From positions 23,025 through 87,024 of the forward strand of contig CAJXDY010000004.1 in NCBI GenBank assembly GCA_913052135.1: 64,000 bases of DNA. Direction: 5' to 3'. Shown in pieces: positions 1-9,469 of the stretch (within the stretch, counting starts at the first letter, position 1; each line of letters starts with the position of its first letter). The DNA is from UBA8106 sp913052135. Lineage in GTDB: Bacteria; Acidobacteriota; Vicinamibacteria; Vicinamibacterales; UBA823. The notes under the pieces were generated by a model. The model was not told the DNA's origin. It did no database searches and saw only the letters and a program-made list of their open reading frames with translations. The position numbers and the translations under genes are program-made.

Positions 1-372
1 GGCAGCAACAAATAATATGACCGCTAATTTGGCAAACTCAGAAGGCTGGACACCAATTCCGGCGACAGCAAACCACCGCCGTGCCCCATTTATCTCAGGA
101 CCTAACAAGACCAGAACGAGCAAGAACGTGGCAACGCCCAATGCCGTCCAAATAACAGCAGGTTGCCGGTAATTCCGATAATCCAGCCGCATCATTGCGG
201 CAAGGCCACACACACCGAAAATTGCCCAGCTCAGCTGCTTAAATAAAAAATAATATGGCCGTCCATCCATCGCTTTCACGGCTGAAGCGCTGTAGACCAT
301 CACAACGCTAGTACCTATGAGTAAGAGCGTTGCCATAAAGAGCCACTTGTCTGACTTCAGTTTTCGAGCCAT
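1..372 (-). CDS. ftsW: Cell division peptidoglycan polymerase FtsW, N-terminal part (runs off the left edge)
   Basis: SEDS-family glycosyltransferase that polymerises lipid II at the division septum together with FtsI. The 124 visible codons begin MARKLKSDKWLF at the ATG 370-372 and contain hydrophobic segments, the early motif VVMVYSASA, and the family signature GARRWFAVAGIGVQPSEFAK, which is diagnostic for FtsW/RodA/SpoVE. The rest lies beyond base 1. Position after murD in a dcw cluster argues for FtsW rather than RodA. About 205 bases without a gene, holding a long inverted repeat, separate it from murD, so it may be expressed less strongly than the genes before it. Confidence 0.9.
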   Translation of the reverse strand, partial: MARKLKSDKWLFMATLLLIGTSVVMVYSASAVKAMDGRPYYFLFKQLSWAIFGVCGLAAMMRLDYRNYRQPAVIWTALGVATFLLVLVLLGPEINGARRWFAVAGIGVQPSEFAKLAVILFVAA

Positions 373-456
373 ACTCTTGTCTTGCTTAAAGCCCCTTGGG
401 ACAATAACTTGTCCTAAAGGTTCGATCGGTTGATTCCGATATTAGTAATGCCACTC

Positions 457-592
457 AATCGTGAGCAGTGAGCAGTCATCAGCCGCTTTTGAGGACAAAG
501 ACACCAGTCTCGTAGACCGGGGTAGCCTACGTTCCCAGCGACTAGCTCTTCGCCGCCACAAGGCGACTGATAACTGCTCACTGCTCACGATT
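457..592. repeat. Long inverted repeat, 33-bp arms, between murD and ftsW
   Basis: Arms 457-489 and 560-592 are inverted copies matching at 30 of 33 positions, with a 70-base spacer. Each arm contains the internal direct repeat GTGAGCAGTGAGCAG. In the minus-strand transcript two of the three differences become G-U pairs, so a very stable hairpin can form between murD and ftsW. The right arm overlaps the end of murD and supplies its last codons and stop. It looks like a small dispersed palindromic (REP/MITE-like) element; no second copy was found in this window. Confidence 0.85.
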
Positions 593-1969
593 TCTCCTCA
601 TGTCTCTTTCAAGACGCACAACTTCTTCCTTAAAACGACGACCCCGCTCAGCATAATTTTGGTACATGTCAAAGCTGGCACATGCAGGACTCAGCAGCAC
701 CGCGCCCCCTGGTGGTGCCAAAGCAAACGCAGACCGAACCGCTTCACCCATGTCACGCGCATCACTGACGGGCACAACATCGGCCAGCGCCTGTCGAATC
801 TTGCTCTGCGCTTCACCCATCGCAATGACGGCCACGGCATGGTCGGCCACTGCAGTGCGTAATTCCCTCAGATCACCAGCCTTCAGTCGGCCGCCAAGTA
901 GAACGACCGACGGGGCATCCATTGTCTCAATCGCCTTCATCGCAGCATCTACATTTGTGGCTTTGGAATCGTTAACAAAACGAATTTCATTAATCTCTGC
1001 AACAGGCTCCAAAACATGCTCAAGCCCTTTAAACTCAGAAATCACTTGAGTCATAATGTCTGCTGAGACGTCCATAATGGTCGCAACAGTCACAGCAGCG
1101 AGTACATCAGCCAATAAATGCCGTCCCGTCAGTTGAACGGCCTGCACTGGAACCAGTGCCGCTGGTGAGGGTGTCGTATTCCACACTATGGTGCCACCCT
1201 CCACAGATACTCCATTGTCAATCGTCGCATTAAGACTAAATGGCCGCTGCCGGCCTTGACTTCCGCAAGCCAGCGACATGGCGTTGGCATCATCAGCATT
1301 CACCACTACCCAATCACTTGCCTCTTGGTTCATAAACACACGACCCTTAGCCGCGGCGTAGGCCTCGGTTGTCTCGTGACGATCGAGATGATCAGGGGTG
1401 AGATTTAGTAGTACTGCAATCCATGGATGAAACTGGTCGGTCAATTCCAGTTGAAAACTACTAACCTCGACGATGTGTAGAACGTCAGGACTTGATTCTC
1501 CAACTTGCGTACTTAATGCTGGACCGATATTGCCGCCAACAACGGTTTGGAAACCAGCCGCAGCGAGGATTTGTCCAACCAAAACCGTGGTAGTCGACTT
1601 TCCTTTAGTCCCAGTCACGGCAACAATACGACCGTCCATCCATCTTGACGCCAACTCGATTTCACTGATTACTGGCACACCCGCTGCTCTGGCCGCCTGA
1701 ATGACCGACTGAATGGGTGGAACACCAGGACTCATCACAACCAAGTCAGCATTCACGAACGTTTCCATTCGGTGTTCACCAAACTCGAGTTGCACCTTTT
1801 CATTCCGCAAACTGTCTGGAAGGTCCGTCCGTGCCCGCAGGTCGGTTATCGTCACGGATGCTCCTCTATCAATCAGCAGCTCAGCTGCAGCGATGCCACT
1901 TTGCGCAGCACCCACAACAACGACGCTGTGGTTCTCAACCGAAAAATCCTTCTTCTTGCTATGTGGCAC
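578..1969 (-). CDS. murD: UDP-N-acetylmuramoylalanine--D-glutamate ligase MurD
   Basis: Cytoplasmic ATP-dependent Mur ligase adding D-glutamate to UDP-MurNAc-L-Ala. The 463-residue length is normal. The N-terminal Rossmann motif VVVVGAAQSGIA (about 16-27), the ATP loop VTGTKGKSTTT (about 117-127), the central ligase motif LNLTPDHLDRH and the C-terminal LLSPACASFDMY are all present. The start is GTG at 1967-1969, with GAGG a few bases upstream, 7 bases after mraY. The terminal residues REQ and the stop fall inside the right arm of the 457-592 inverted repeat, so the C-terminus may have been altered by insertion of that repeat. Confidence 0.96.
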   Translation of the reverse strand: MPHSKKKDFSVENHSVVVVGAAQSGIAAAELLIDRGASVTITDLRARTDLPDSLRNEKVQLEFGEHRMETFVNADLVVMSPGVPPIQSVIQAARAAGVPVISEIELASRWMDGRIVAVTGTKGKSTTTVLVGQILAAAGFQTVVGGNIGPALSTQVGESSPDVLHIVEVSSFQLELTDQFHPWIAVLLNLTPDHLDRHETTEAYAAAKGRVFMNQEASDWVVVNADDANAMSLACGSQGRQRPFSLNATIDNGVSVEGGTIVWNTTPSPAALVPVQAVQLTGRHLLADVLAAVTVATIMDVSADIMTQVISEFKGLEHVLEPVAEINEIRFVNDSKATNVDAAMKAIETMDAPSVVLLGGRLKAGDLRELRTAVADHAVAVIAMGEAQSKIRQALADVVPVSDARDMGEAVRSAFALAPPGGAVLLSPACASFDMYQNYAERGRRFKEEVVRLERDMRRNREQ

Positions 1970-1976
1970 GTCCGCC

Positions 1977-3062
1977 TCACCGCAACTTCAATGTCGTTAA
2001 ACTGAAAAGTGCGAAAATCACAGCAACGACGAGGAACCGAGTCATGATCTTTGGCTCACTCCAACCTTGTAATTCAAAGTGATGGTGCAATGGCGCCATC
2101 TTAAAAACACGACGACCCGTCATTCGGAAAGAGAAGACTTGAATAATCACCGACAGCGCCTCTGCGACAAACACCCCGCCAACAATCAGTAGAAGCAATT
2201 CTTGCTTAATGAGAACAGCCACCGTCCCGAGCGCGCCACCGAGTGCTAACGAGCCAACGTCGCCCATGAAAATGTCAGCTGGATAGGCGTTGTACCAGAG
2301 AAAGCCTAGGCTCGCGCCCACTAGCGCTCCGCAGAAAATCGTGAGTTCTGCCGCTGGGGAAAACTGAACAAGTAAGAGATATTCAGCAAATACGCGATGT
2401 CCGGTAATGTAAGTCAACCCAGTAAAGGCTGCGGCAGCAATAGTAAACGTGCCAATTGCTAAACCGTCGAGGCCATCCGTTAAGTTGACTGCATTGGAAG
2501 CTCCCACTAGGACAAGAACAACGAATGGCACGTACAAAAAGCCGAGTTCTGGAACTAACTCTTTGAAGAATGGAAAATTGAGACGCGTGTTATAAAGGTT
2601 TTCCTCCGTTAAGGCTAGAACAGCTACTCCTACTAGGGACGCAACCACTACTTGCGCAACCAATTTATAACGTGGACGAAGACCATGATGAGACCGTCGT
2701 TTCAATTTTAGGTAATCATCAACGAACCCGATACTGCCAAAAGCTAGAGTGGACAACACGGCAATCCACACATATGTATTAGTCAGATCAGCCCACAGTA
2801 ATGTGGGAACAATCGCGGCAGTCAAAATCAGAAGCCCGCCCATGGTAGGCGTGCCGGCTTTTGGTTGATGGGCAATCGGCCCAGTGGTCCGGATCACTTG
2901 TCCGATTTGTGCTTCTCGAAGTTTTCGAATCATCCATGGGCCCAACATCAGGCTAAACGCTAGAGCCGTCAGACTCGCCGCCGCCGTACGGAATGTCACA
3001 TACTGCGTTACATTCAACAACGAAATCTGTGCGCCATAAGGATAGAGAAGGTGGTACAGCAT
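1977..3062 (-). CDS. mraY: Phospho-N-acetylmuramoyl-pentapeptide-transferase MraY
   Basis: Integral membrane enzyme that transfers phospho-MurNAc-pentapeptide to undecaprenyl phosphate, making lipid I. 361 residues with about ten membrane segments. Family motifs are visible: the aspartate pair in FVDDYLKLKRRSHHG, NAVNLTDGLDGLA, FMGDVGSLALGG and the histidine cluster APLHHHFEL. The ATG overlaps the murF stop by one base (TAATG), which implies translational coupling. The substrate carrier comes from UppS, encoded at 48281-49063. Confidence 0.97.
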   Translation of the reverse strand: MLYHLLYPYGAQISLLNVTQYVTFRTAAASLTALAFSLMLGPWMIRKLREAQIGQVIRTTGPIAHQPKAGTPTMGGLLILTAAIVPTLLWADLTNTYVWIAVLSTLAFGSIGFVDDYLKLKRRSHHGLRPRYKLVAQVVVASLVGVAVLALTEENLYNTRLNFPFFKELVPELGFLYVPFVVLVLVGASNAVNLTDGLDGLAIGTFTIAAAAFTGLTYITGHRVFAEYLLLVQFSPAAELTIFCGALVGASLGFLWYNAYPADIFMGDVGSLALGGALGTVAVLIKQELLLLIVGGVFVAEALSVIIQVFSFRMTGRRVFKMAPLHHHFELQGWSEPKIMTRFLVVAVIFALFSLTTLKLR

Positions 3063-4483
3063 TAGGCGTAACCTCGAGTTATGCCTTCAACGACGATATC
3101 GGTACGAATCCCTCGCGAGCCTTTAACGACGATTAAGTCACCCGCCTGCATCAAATCCAGCACTAGAGGAACTGCCGTTTCACTCGTGTCGGCTTGTTGA
3201 ACTGAACCCGGTGGCATCCCGGCGGCGACTGCTGCAGCAGTAAAGTCGTTTGCGTAATCACTACCAATCACTACAAGTTCTTGAAAACCACACGCAGCTA
3301 TCATCTGTCCGCATTTCTTGTGTAACTGAGATGATTGAGATCCGAGCTCGAGCATCTCTCCGATGACTGCGATACGACGACCTGGAACGTTAGTGAATCG
3401 AACCGCGTTACATAATGCGGTGAGTGCCGCCGGATTAGAATTGTAGGAATCGTCGATCACTGTGATGCCATTTTTTAATTTGATTGCCTGGCCGCGATGT
3501 GGCAGAGGACAAAGTTTTTCGATCCGACTCGCAATATCATTAAGTGAAATTTGAAATTGCAGCGCCACTGTGATTGCAGCCAGAGCGTTAGCGAGTTGTC
3601 CGCGACCTAGAAGTGGAACATGCACCTCGACCTGGCCCTCAGAAGTTCGAACAGAAGCTTTGACCCCATCAAGACCGTAATCCTGCACGTGTTCGGCAAA
3701 GACATCGGCCGGCACTTCAACGCCGAAGGTGGTCACCTGACCGGCAAACCGAGCAGCGTGTGTCATCACGCGTACGTCATTCGCGTTGGCAACCAATTTG
3801 TCACTGCGGTCTGCACCTTCAAGAATCTCGGCTTTGGCGTCCGCAATATGTTCAATCGAATCAAAAGACGATAGATGAGCTTCAGAGACGTTCGTCCACA
3901 CTCGTACTTCAGGTTCAGCAATCGCTACTAGAGCACCAATTTCTCCGGCTTGACTCATCCCAAGTTCCACCACCGCAACATCAGGTTTTGATAGCAACTT
4001 GATCAGCGACAACGGAAGCCCGATATGGTTATTCAAGTTTCCCTCATTGCGAACGACACAGTAGCTCCCGCTAAGGAGATCGGCAGTCATCTCCTTGGTG
4101 GACGTTTTGCCAGTACTGCCCGTGATGGCCACCACCTTAGACCCCGACTGCCGGCGAACATACCGACCCAGTAACTGCAGCGCTCGAACCGTGTCAGAAA
4201 CAACGATCATGACCGGTTCGCTCGCAGAAGTAGACGACGGAATGGTGAACGACTCGCTCACAACAGCACCACACGCTCCCCGACCAATGGCTTCATCAAC
4301 AAAGTGGTGACCATCAAAACGGTTACCCTGTATGGCAAAAAACAGATCGCCGCGCGACGCCGACCGAGTGTCGATGGATACCGCATCTACTGGTATCTCT
4401 AGACGCCCTGACATCAAACGCCCTTCCATCGCCTTCGCAACCTCTCCAGCTGTTAATTGCGTTCGTAACCCTTCTGGCACCAT
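3062..4483 (-). CDS. murF: UDP-MurNAc-tripeptide--D-alanyl-D-alanine ligase MurF
   Basis: Cytoplasmic Mur ligase adding D-Ala-D-Ala to complete the stem pentapeptide. The ATP loop AITGSTGKTSTKE, the ENLNNHIGLP-type segment (here EGNLNNHIGLPLS) and VIDDSYNSNPAA are present. I place the start at the ATG 4481-4483 (MVPEGLRTQL), 7 bases after the murE stop, with AGAGG just upstream. The open frame extends further, to 4609, but that part lies inside murE and has no support. This gives 473 residues, a usual MurF length. Confidence 0.94.
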   Translation of the reverse strand: MVPEGLRTQLTAGEVAKAMEGRLMSGRLEIPVDAVSIDTRSASRGDLFFAIQGNRFDGHHFVDEAIGRGACGAVVSESFTIPSSTSASEPVMIVVSDTVRALQLLGRYVRRQSGSKVVAITGSTGKTSTKEMTADLLSGSYCVVRNEGNLNNHIGLPLSLIKLLSKPDVAVVELGMSQAGEIGALVAIAEPEVRVWTNVSEAHLSSFDSIEHIADAKAEILEGADRSDKLVANANDVRVMTHAARFAGQVTTFGVEVPADVFAEHVQDYGLDGVKASVRTSEGQVEVHVPLLGRGQLANALAAITVALQFQISLNDIASRIEKLCPLPHRGQAIKLKNGITVIDDSYNSNPAALTALCNAVRFTNVPGRRIAVIGEMLELGSQSSQLHKKCGQMIAACGFQELVVIGSDYANDFTAAAVAAGMPPGSVQQADTSETAVPLVLDLMQAGDLIVVKGSRGIRTDIVVEGITRGYA

Positions 4484-4490
4484 GCAACCT

Positions 4491-6044
4491 CTACGACACA
4501 AGAGCATTCGTCCGCCGACGACGTAATGCGTCTTGGGCGATTTCCAAATCATCAAATGACCGTCGTTCACTTCCGATTTCTTGATAGGTTTCGTGCCCCT
4601 TACCCGCAATAACGACTACATCACCTACGTGTGCTTCTCGAATCGCTCGTTCAATAGCTAGTTTGCGATCACTGATCGTAAGATACGGTGTTCGGAAAAA
4701 GTCGCCCGTCCCTTCTCCAACCTCAGCATTGGACCGCTGAGTCGCCGAATCCATCCCGCGCGTAATGTCTTGAATAATGGCAAGTGGATCTTCTGAACGA
4801 GGATTGTCAGACGTCACTATGACGGCATCACTTAAACGAGCAGCGACAGCGCCCATCAGGGGACGTTTTGACCGGTCGCGATCTCCTCCGCAACCGAACA
4901 CCACAACGACTCTCTCACTAGCGAGAGCTCGTGTCCCTTCAAGCACCTGCTTTAATGCGTCGTCTGTATGAGCAAAATCCACAATAACCGTTAGGTCATC
5001 GTCACCATGTGAAACAACTTGCATGCGACCCGGTACGCTCTTCAGTGATTCCACGCCCTGCTCAATCGCATCGAAAGGCAGGTCCAACGCTATTGCTGTC
5101 GCGACCGCGGCCAAAATGTTATAGACATTAATGCGCCCCAAAAGACTAGACCTAAGATGCAAGACCCCCCGGGACGTCCGTACATCAAAGACCAGTCCAT
5201 TAAAGGATGCATCGATGACATCTGCTGACACCACATCCGCCGGTTGGTCGATCGCATAGGTGACCGGCCGAGATGCTGCACTCGCGAGCAAAGAACCTCG
5301 TGGATCATCGAGATTCACGATCGTCCGTGCATCTGAAGGCAACTCGTCGAACAATCGACGCTTTGCCAGAAAGTAACTGTTCATATCACCATGAAAATCA
5401 AGATGGTCACGGCTAAGATTTGTGAACACCGCTGCGGTAAAGCGAGTGAAGTCAACCCGCCGCAAAGCTAGACCGTGTGATGAAACTTCCATCGCACACA
5501 CCATCGAACCACCATCTACGAGTTCACGGAGCAAGCTTTGAATCTCTGGCGCTTCCGGAGTTGTCAGAGCCGCTTCGCGAGTTTCGTTTCCAATCTGGTG
5601 GCTAACCGTGCCTAATCGCCCACACGGCATCCCAGCCTGTTCAAAAATTTCACTAAGAAGATGGGCTGTAGTGGTCTTACCATTCGTGCCGGTAATGCCG
5701 AGCACCATTAATTCGTGACTTGGAAGATCGTAAAAAGATGCAGAGAGAGCGGCAAGGGCTTCACGCGCATCCGAAACCGTAATCCACGGGAGACTTACTT
5801 CAGTGTTTTGAGGGGAACCTGAAACGACTGCGACCGCACCGCGACGCTCTGCGTCTCTGGCGTACGTCGCCCCATCGACGTGTTCACCCTGAAGGCCAAC
5901 AAAAAGAGTGCCGGGTTGAACGTTCCGAGAATCATGGGTGACTGCATTAACAATTTGTGAAGCAACCGGAGACTGCAGCACTGACTCTGACATACGACTG
6001 GTGGCAAGTTCGTCTGCTCGACGTAACAGATCGCCCAATGTCAT
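4491..6044 (-). CDS. murE: UDP-MurNAc-L-Ala-D-Glu--meso-diaminopimelate ligase MurE
   Basis: Cytoplasmic Mur ligase adding the third stem residue. 517 residues; ATP loop GITGTNGKTTTAH, MEVSSHGLALRRV, and FTNLSRDHLDFHG motifs present. The specificity motif is DNPR (in VTSDNPRSEDPL), which in characterised enzymes goes with meso-diaminopimelate rather than lysine, so a Gram-negative type peptidoglycan is expected. The start ATG overlaps the ftsI stop by four bases (ATGA), so the two are translationally coupled. Confidence 0.96.
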   Translation of the reverse strand: MTLGDLLRRADELATSRMSESVLQSPVASQIVNAVTHDSRNVQPGTLFVGLQGEHVDGATYARDAERRGAVAVVSGSPQNTEVSLPWITVSDAREALAALSASFYDLPSHELMVLGITGTNGKTTTAHLLSEIFEQAGMPCGRLGTVSHQIGNETREAALTTPEAPEIQSLLRELVDGGSMVCAMEVSSHGLALRRVDFTRFTAAVFTNLSRDHLDFHGDMNSYFLAKRRLFDELPSDARTIVNLDDPRGSLLASAASRPVTYAIDQPADVVSADVIDASFNGLVFDVRTSRGVLHLRSSLLGRINVYNILAAVATAIALDLPFDAIEQGVESLKSVPGRMQVVSHGDDDLTVIVDFAHTDDALKQVLEGTRALASERVVVVFGCGGDRDRSKRPLMGAVAARLSDAVIVTSDNPRSEDPLAIIQDITRGMDSATQRSNAEVGEGTGDFFRTPYLTISDRKLAIERAIREAHVGDVVVIAGKGHETYQEIGSERRSFDDLEIAQDALRRRRTNALVS

Positions 6045-8164
6045 GGACTTGCCTCACTAGTAGAAGCTCTTGGAGTCAACACAGTACGAGCAAGTCTCAA
6101 AACACATTCGAAGTCTCGGTCGATTGGTATTCCTGGTTCTGGCGTTTGCTCAACTACAAAACCATTGCCTTCAAGATGAGCGCGAACTTCAAGCTTGGCC
6201 AGTCCCCGCAACGCCTGCCGCGCACTTAGGCCTCGCAGGTCTGGCATAACGACTTGGCCAGGCTTGACAGTCGCTATCGCCGTTATGGCCGCGGGACGCT
6301 GTCGAGCGCCTGCAGTTCTGGATTCCGGTGCTGAATTTTGCGGCACCAAGATTAGTGACGGGGCATGAAGAGTCGGAGAGATTTCTAAATACCTAAGTGC
6401 AGCCTCGGCAATGCGTTTAAATATGGGTGCGGCAACAACACCGCCGTAGGTGTGTCCTGCTTTCGGTGAATCAATAACAACGAGAATCGTCAGCTCTGGT
6501 GCACGTGATGGCGCGAACCCGACAAACGAGGAATTGTACAGGCTCTTCGAATATGCCCCATTAACAAATTTTGCGGCGGTCCCGGTTTTTCCAGCAATCG
6601 TATAACCAGGAATCTGGGCTTGCGTAGCAGTACCTCGACGAACTACATCCTCCATCATTGATGTCACAGTAGTGGCTGTTGCCCGGGTGATCACCCGTTG
6701 CGGATCTTCACGTTTCATCTTGACTCGACGCCCATGTGCCACAAGCGCTTTAACAACGTGAGGTTCCATTAAATTACCGCCGTTTGCGATAACGCTTGTG
6801 GCCACAGCCATCTGGAGGGGCGTCACCCCGATTTGATATCCTATCGACACGGAAGCCAACCCACTTGGATCCAGGTTTTCTGGAGGCCACACCAAGCCAG
6901 GGTTCTCTCCGCTAAAATCCTGTGACAGCCTTCGTCCAAATCCAAAGCGGCGCGTATACTCATCAAGTCGATCGGCGCCAATTTCCTGGCCAACGAGAAT
7001 CGTGCCCACGTTGCTCGATTTGACGATCACGTCAGTAAACGACAGCGTGCCGTAATTCGTAGTATCGTGAATCGTACGTGCACCGAAGTGAATCATTCCC
7101 TCACTCACGTCGAACAAATCGTCTGGTGCAACAACCTTTTCTTCGAGAGCTGCAGATGCCGTAACGATTTTGAAGATGGAGCCCGGCTCGTACTGGTCTT
7201 GAATCGCGCGATTCCGACGGACCTCGCTAGTAAAAAACCGGAACACATTTGGATTGAAGGTTGGCTCATTAGCGAGTGCGAGCACTTCGCCGGTATGTGG
7301 TTGGAGGATGATGACCGTGCCAGCGGACGCACGGTGCTCCTCGATCCCTCTACGGAGTTCTCGTTCTGCAATATGTTGCAGGTGCTCGTCAATCGTCAAT
7401 TCAAGAGTTGCGCCAACGGTGGGAGCTTGTTCGATCCGACTGACAAATGCGCGATGGCGAGCGTCCGTCTGAAACAGGATTTTGCCAGGCTGACCTAGAA
7501 TCGTTGATTGATACTTAGATTCAATACCGCCAAGACCCTTGTTATCTACCCCGACATACCCGAGGAGATGCGCTGCCATTTCCCGATTCGGGTAATAGCG
7601 CCGCTCCTCTTTAATCCACCCAATCCCCTCGATCTTGAGTGCCGCAATTCGTTCTTTAACCGTGGGTAACACTTGCCGACGGATATAGGCAAAAGCTCGG
7701 TCAGTATCCAATCGTGCGGTGAGCTCTTCCACACTAAGGTAGCTGCCTTTACCGCAATCTTTCAACACGTCGCAGAGTTGCTTGGCAACTATCTCAGCGT
7801 TGTTGATCTGTCTCGGTATCGCGGTAATGGTGTCGGCTTCAACACTCAGTGCTAGTACGCGACCTTTTCGATCAAGAATATCTCCTCGCTTCGCAGGAAC
7901 TGAAAGTGTTTGTTCCTGCTGAATAGCAGCCTGATCTAAATAAAAATCACGGTCATAAACCTGGACGTACCATAATCGACCGCCGATCACGCACATCCAC
8001 CCCAGCAATATCACTGCCACCAAGGTAACTCGACGTCGTATTGCGTGACGCCACTGGTCACTCGCACCAACTGCTGCTGTCTGCTTCTCAATCTCTTCAC
8101 CGGACATGCCGGCTTGAGAATCATCAGCAAAAAGTGGGCCAATGCCTTGTGACCGCTTGGTCAA
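6041..8164 (-). CDS. ftsI: Division-specific peptidoglycan transpeptidase FtsI (PBP3-like) with C-terminal PASTA domain
   Basis: Class B penicillin-binding protein cross-linking septal peptidoglycan as FtsW's partner. Order in the 707 residues: basic cytoplasmic N-terminus, one membrane anchor (about 45-65), PBP dimerisation domain beginning near AKRGDILDRKG, and a transpeptidase domain with SIFK (nucleophile Ser), SSN and KTGT motifs. It ends in a PASTA domain (VVMPDLRGLSARQALRGL onward), a SpoVD/PBP2x-like trait absent from E. coli FtsI. The start is a TTG at 8162-8164, preceded five bases upstream by GGGGGAG; the next ATG has no comparable ribosome site. Confidence 0.94.
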   Translation of the reverse strand: MTKRSQGIGPLFADDSQAGMSGEEIEKQTAAVGASDQWRHAIRRRVTLVAVILLGWMCVIGGRLWYVQVYDRDFYLDQAAIQQEQTLSVPAKRGDILDRKGRVLALSVEADTITAIPRQINNAEIVAKQLCDVLKDCGKGSYLSVEELTARLDTDRAFAYIRRQVLPTVKERIAALKIEGIGWIKEERRYYPNREMAAHLLGYVGVDNKGLGGIESKYQSTILGQPGKILFQTDARHRAFVSRIEQAPTVGATLELTIDEHLQHIAERELRRGIEEHRASAGTVIILQPHTGEVLALANEPTFNPNVFRFFTSEVRRNRAIQDQYEPGSIFKIVTASAALEEKVVAPDDLFDVSEGMIHFGARTIHDTTNYGTLSFTDVIVKSSNVGTILVGQEIGADRLDEYTRRFGFGRRLSQDFSGENPGLVWPPENLDPSGLASVSIGYQIGVTPLQMAVATSVIANGGNLMEPHVVKALVAHGRRVKMKREDPQRVITRATATTVTSMMEDVVRRGTATQAQIPGYTIAGKTGTAAKFVNGAYSKSLYNSSFVGFAPSRAPELTILVVIDSPKAGHTYGGVVAAPIFKRIAEAALRYLEISPTLHAPSLILVPQNSAPESRTAGARQRPAAITAIATVKPGQVVMPDLRGLSARQALRGLAKLEVRAHLEGNGFVVEQTPEPGIPIDRDFECVLRLARTVLTPRASTSEASP

Positions 8165-8180
8165 TTACTCCCCCCTATAT

Positions 8181-8576
8181 CTATCTACGAGTAGCCACGA
8201 TCGCAGTGTCAGGCGGTGGTGCCATTTCGACCCGTTCTAGTACGATCACCTGATCCTCCGACGGCACTACCAAGTTCAGTTCTTCCCTCGCTATCCTTTC
8301 AACTTCCTTTGGCGACGTCAGGCTTTCAATTTCAAGACGAAGGTGCTGATTCTTTGATTTTTCTATCTCGTGTTCTTTGCGCAAATCTTCAATACGGTAC
8401 CCATGTTGTATTAACTCAAAGTTTTGCCACGCGGAAAACAAGACCACCGCTACGATTACTATCCCAAACCCCACCCAACGCCTGAGTTCCTTGTGTTGTC
8501 TTTTGTCAGGTTCGCGAATGATCGCAGTGTTCCGAACTTTCGGCGTCTTTTCATACTCAATCCATTGCGACTTCAT
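8181..8576 (-). CDS. ftsL: Cell division protein FtsL
   Basis: Small bitopic divisome protein that with FtsB/FtsQ activates FtsWI. 131 residues: charged cytoplasmic N-terminus, one membrane helix (about 35-52, VGFGIVIVAVVLFSAW), then a heptad-like coiled coil and the segment SPKEVERIAREELNLV typical of the FtsL/DivIC family. It overlaps rsmH by four bases and sits at the canonical place between rsmH and ftsI. The family is poorly conserved, so the identification rests on topology plus position. Confidence 0.85.
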   Translation of the reverse strand: MKSQWIEYEKTPKVRNTAIIREPDKRQHKELRRWVGFGIVIVAVVLFSAWQNFELIQHGYRIEDLRKEHEIEKSKNQHLRLEIESLTSPKEVERIAREELNLVVPSEDQVIVLERVEMAPPPDTAIVATRR

Positions 8577-9469
8577 GCGACCCTCTCAGCCACACGCAAC
8601 TTTGCAGATCTTGCGCGTGGATTACGCTCAACTTCTTCGTCCTGAGGAATGACTGGACGCTTCGTTAAAACGCGAATCGCCACCTTGCCCTCACGCTCAA
8701 ACGCTCGGAACGTGTGTTTCACGATTCGATCTTCAAGTGAATGAAAGGAAATAACGACTAGCCTAGCCCCCGTCCGCAAGCGACGACACATCGCCTCCAG
8801 CGCAACTTCTAATCCCTCTAACTCCTGATTCACCCAAATCCGAATCGCTTGAAAAGTCCTTGTCGCCGGATCGATGCGCGTGTATCCTTTTCGCCTCAAT
8901 GAGCGCCGCACGATTGACGCCAAGTCCCCAGTCGAGGTTACCGGTGATGTCCGCCTCGCCTCCACAATCGCTCGGGCAATACGTCGTGATTGTCGCTCCT
9001 CGCCATATTTAAAGATGATGTCCGCTAATGCTTGTTCCGAAGTATTCCGGATCAAGTCTGCTGCGGTCTGGCCAGTCGATTGATCCATCCGCATATCAAG
9101 CGGTTCGTCACGGCGAAAACTAAAACCACGCCCTTCACCATCCAAATGGAGCGATGAAACACCCAAGTCTGCTAACACGCCGTCAACGCTAGAAATCTGA
9201 TTGGTATTTAGAACAGCGTCCACGTCTTTGTAATTGGCATGATGAAGTTCGACATGTTCAGCCCAAGCCGATAACGCTGTGTGTGCCTGGCTCAGCGCTT
9301 CGCGATCACGGTCAAGCCCAATCACTCGGCTGGCACCATGTTCAAGTAGTACGCGCGCATGACCACCTAAACCCACCGTGCAGTCAACAAACAAGCCTCC
9401 GCGCTGGGGAGCTAAAAATGTCAGCACCTCTGCAGTGAGCACTGCCTGATGCACAGTTGTATCCATCAA
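8573..9469 (-). CDS. rsmH: 16S rRNA (cytosine1402-N4)-methyltransferase RsmH (MraW)
   Basis: SAM-dependent methyltransferase modifying C1402 of 16S rRNA in the ribosomal P site. 298 residues. SAM-binding motif VDCTVGLGGHARVLL (about 29-43), the acidic LDRD, DLGVSSLHLD and the family block RGFSFRRDEPLDMRMD are visible, and the C-terminal ISFHSLEDRIVK is diagnostic. The start overlaps the mraZ stop by four bases. Conserved partner of mraZ at the head of dcw clusters. Confidence 0.96.
   Translation of the reverse strand: MMDTTVHQAVLTAEVLTFLAPQRGGLFVDCTVGLGGHARVLLEHGASRVIGLDRDREALSQAHTALSAWAEHVELHHANYKDVDAVLNTNQISSVDGVLADLGVSSLHLDGEGRGFSFRRDEPLDMRMDQSTGQTAADLIRNTSEQALADIIFKYGEERQSRRIARAIVEARRTSPVTSTGDLASIVRRSLRRKGYTRIDPATRTFQAIRIWVNQELEGLEVALEAMCRRLRTGARLVVISFHSLEDRIVKHTFRAFEREGKVAIRVLTKRPVIPQDEEVERNPRARSAKLRVAERVA

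Noticed and set aside
461..862. Open frame on the plus strand over the inverted repeat and the murD end
   Set aside because: Antisense to murD, begins inside the repeat, and its protein resembles nothing known.
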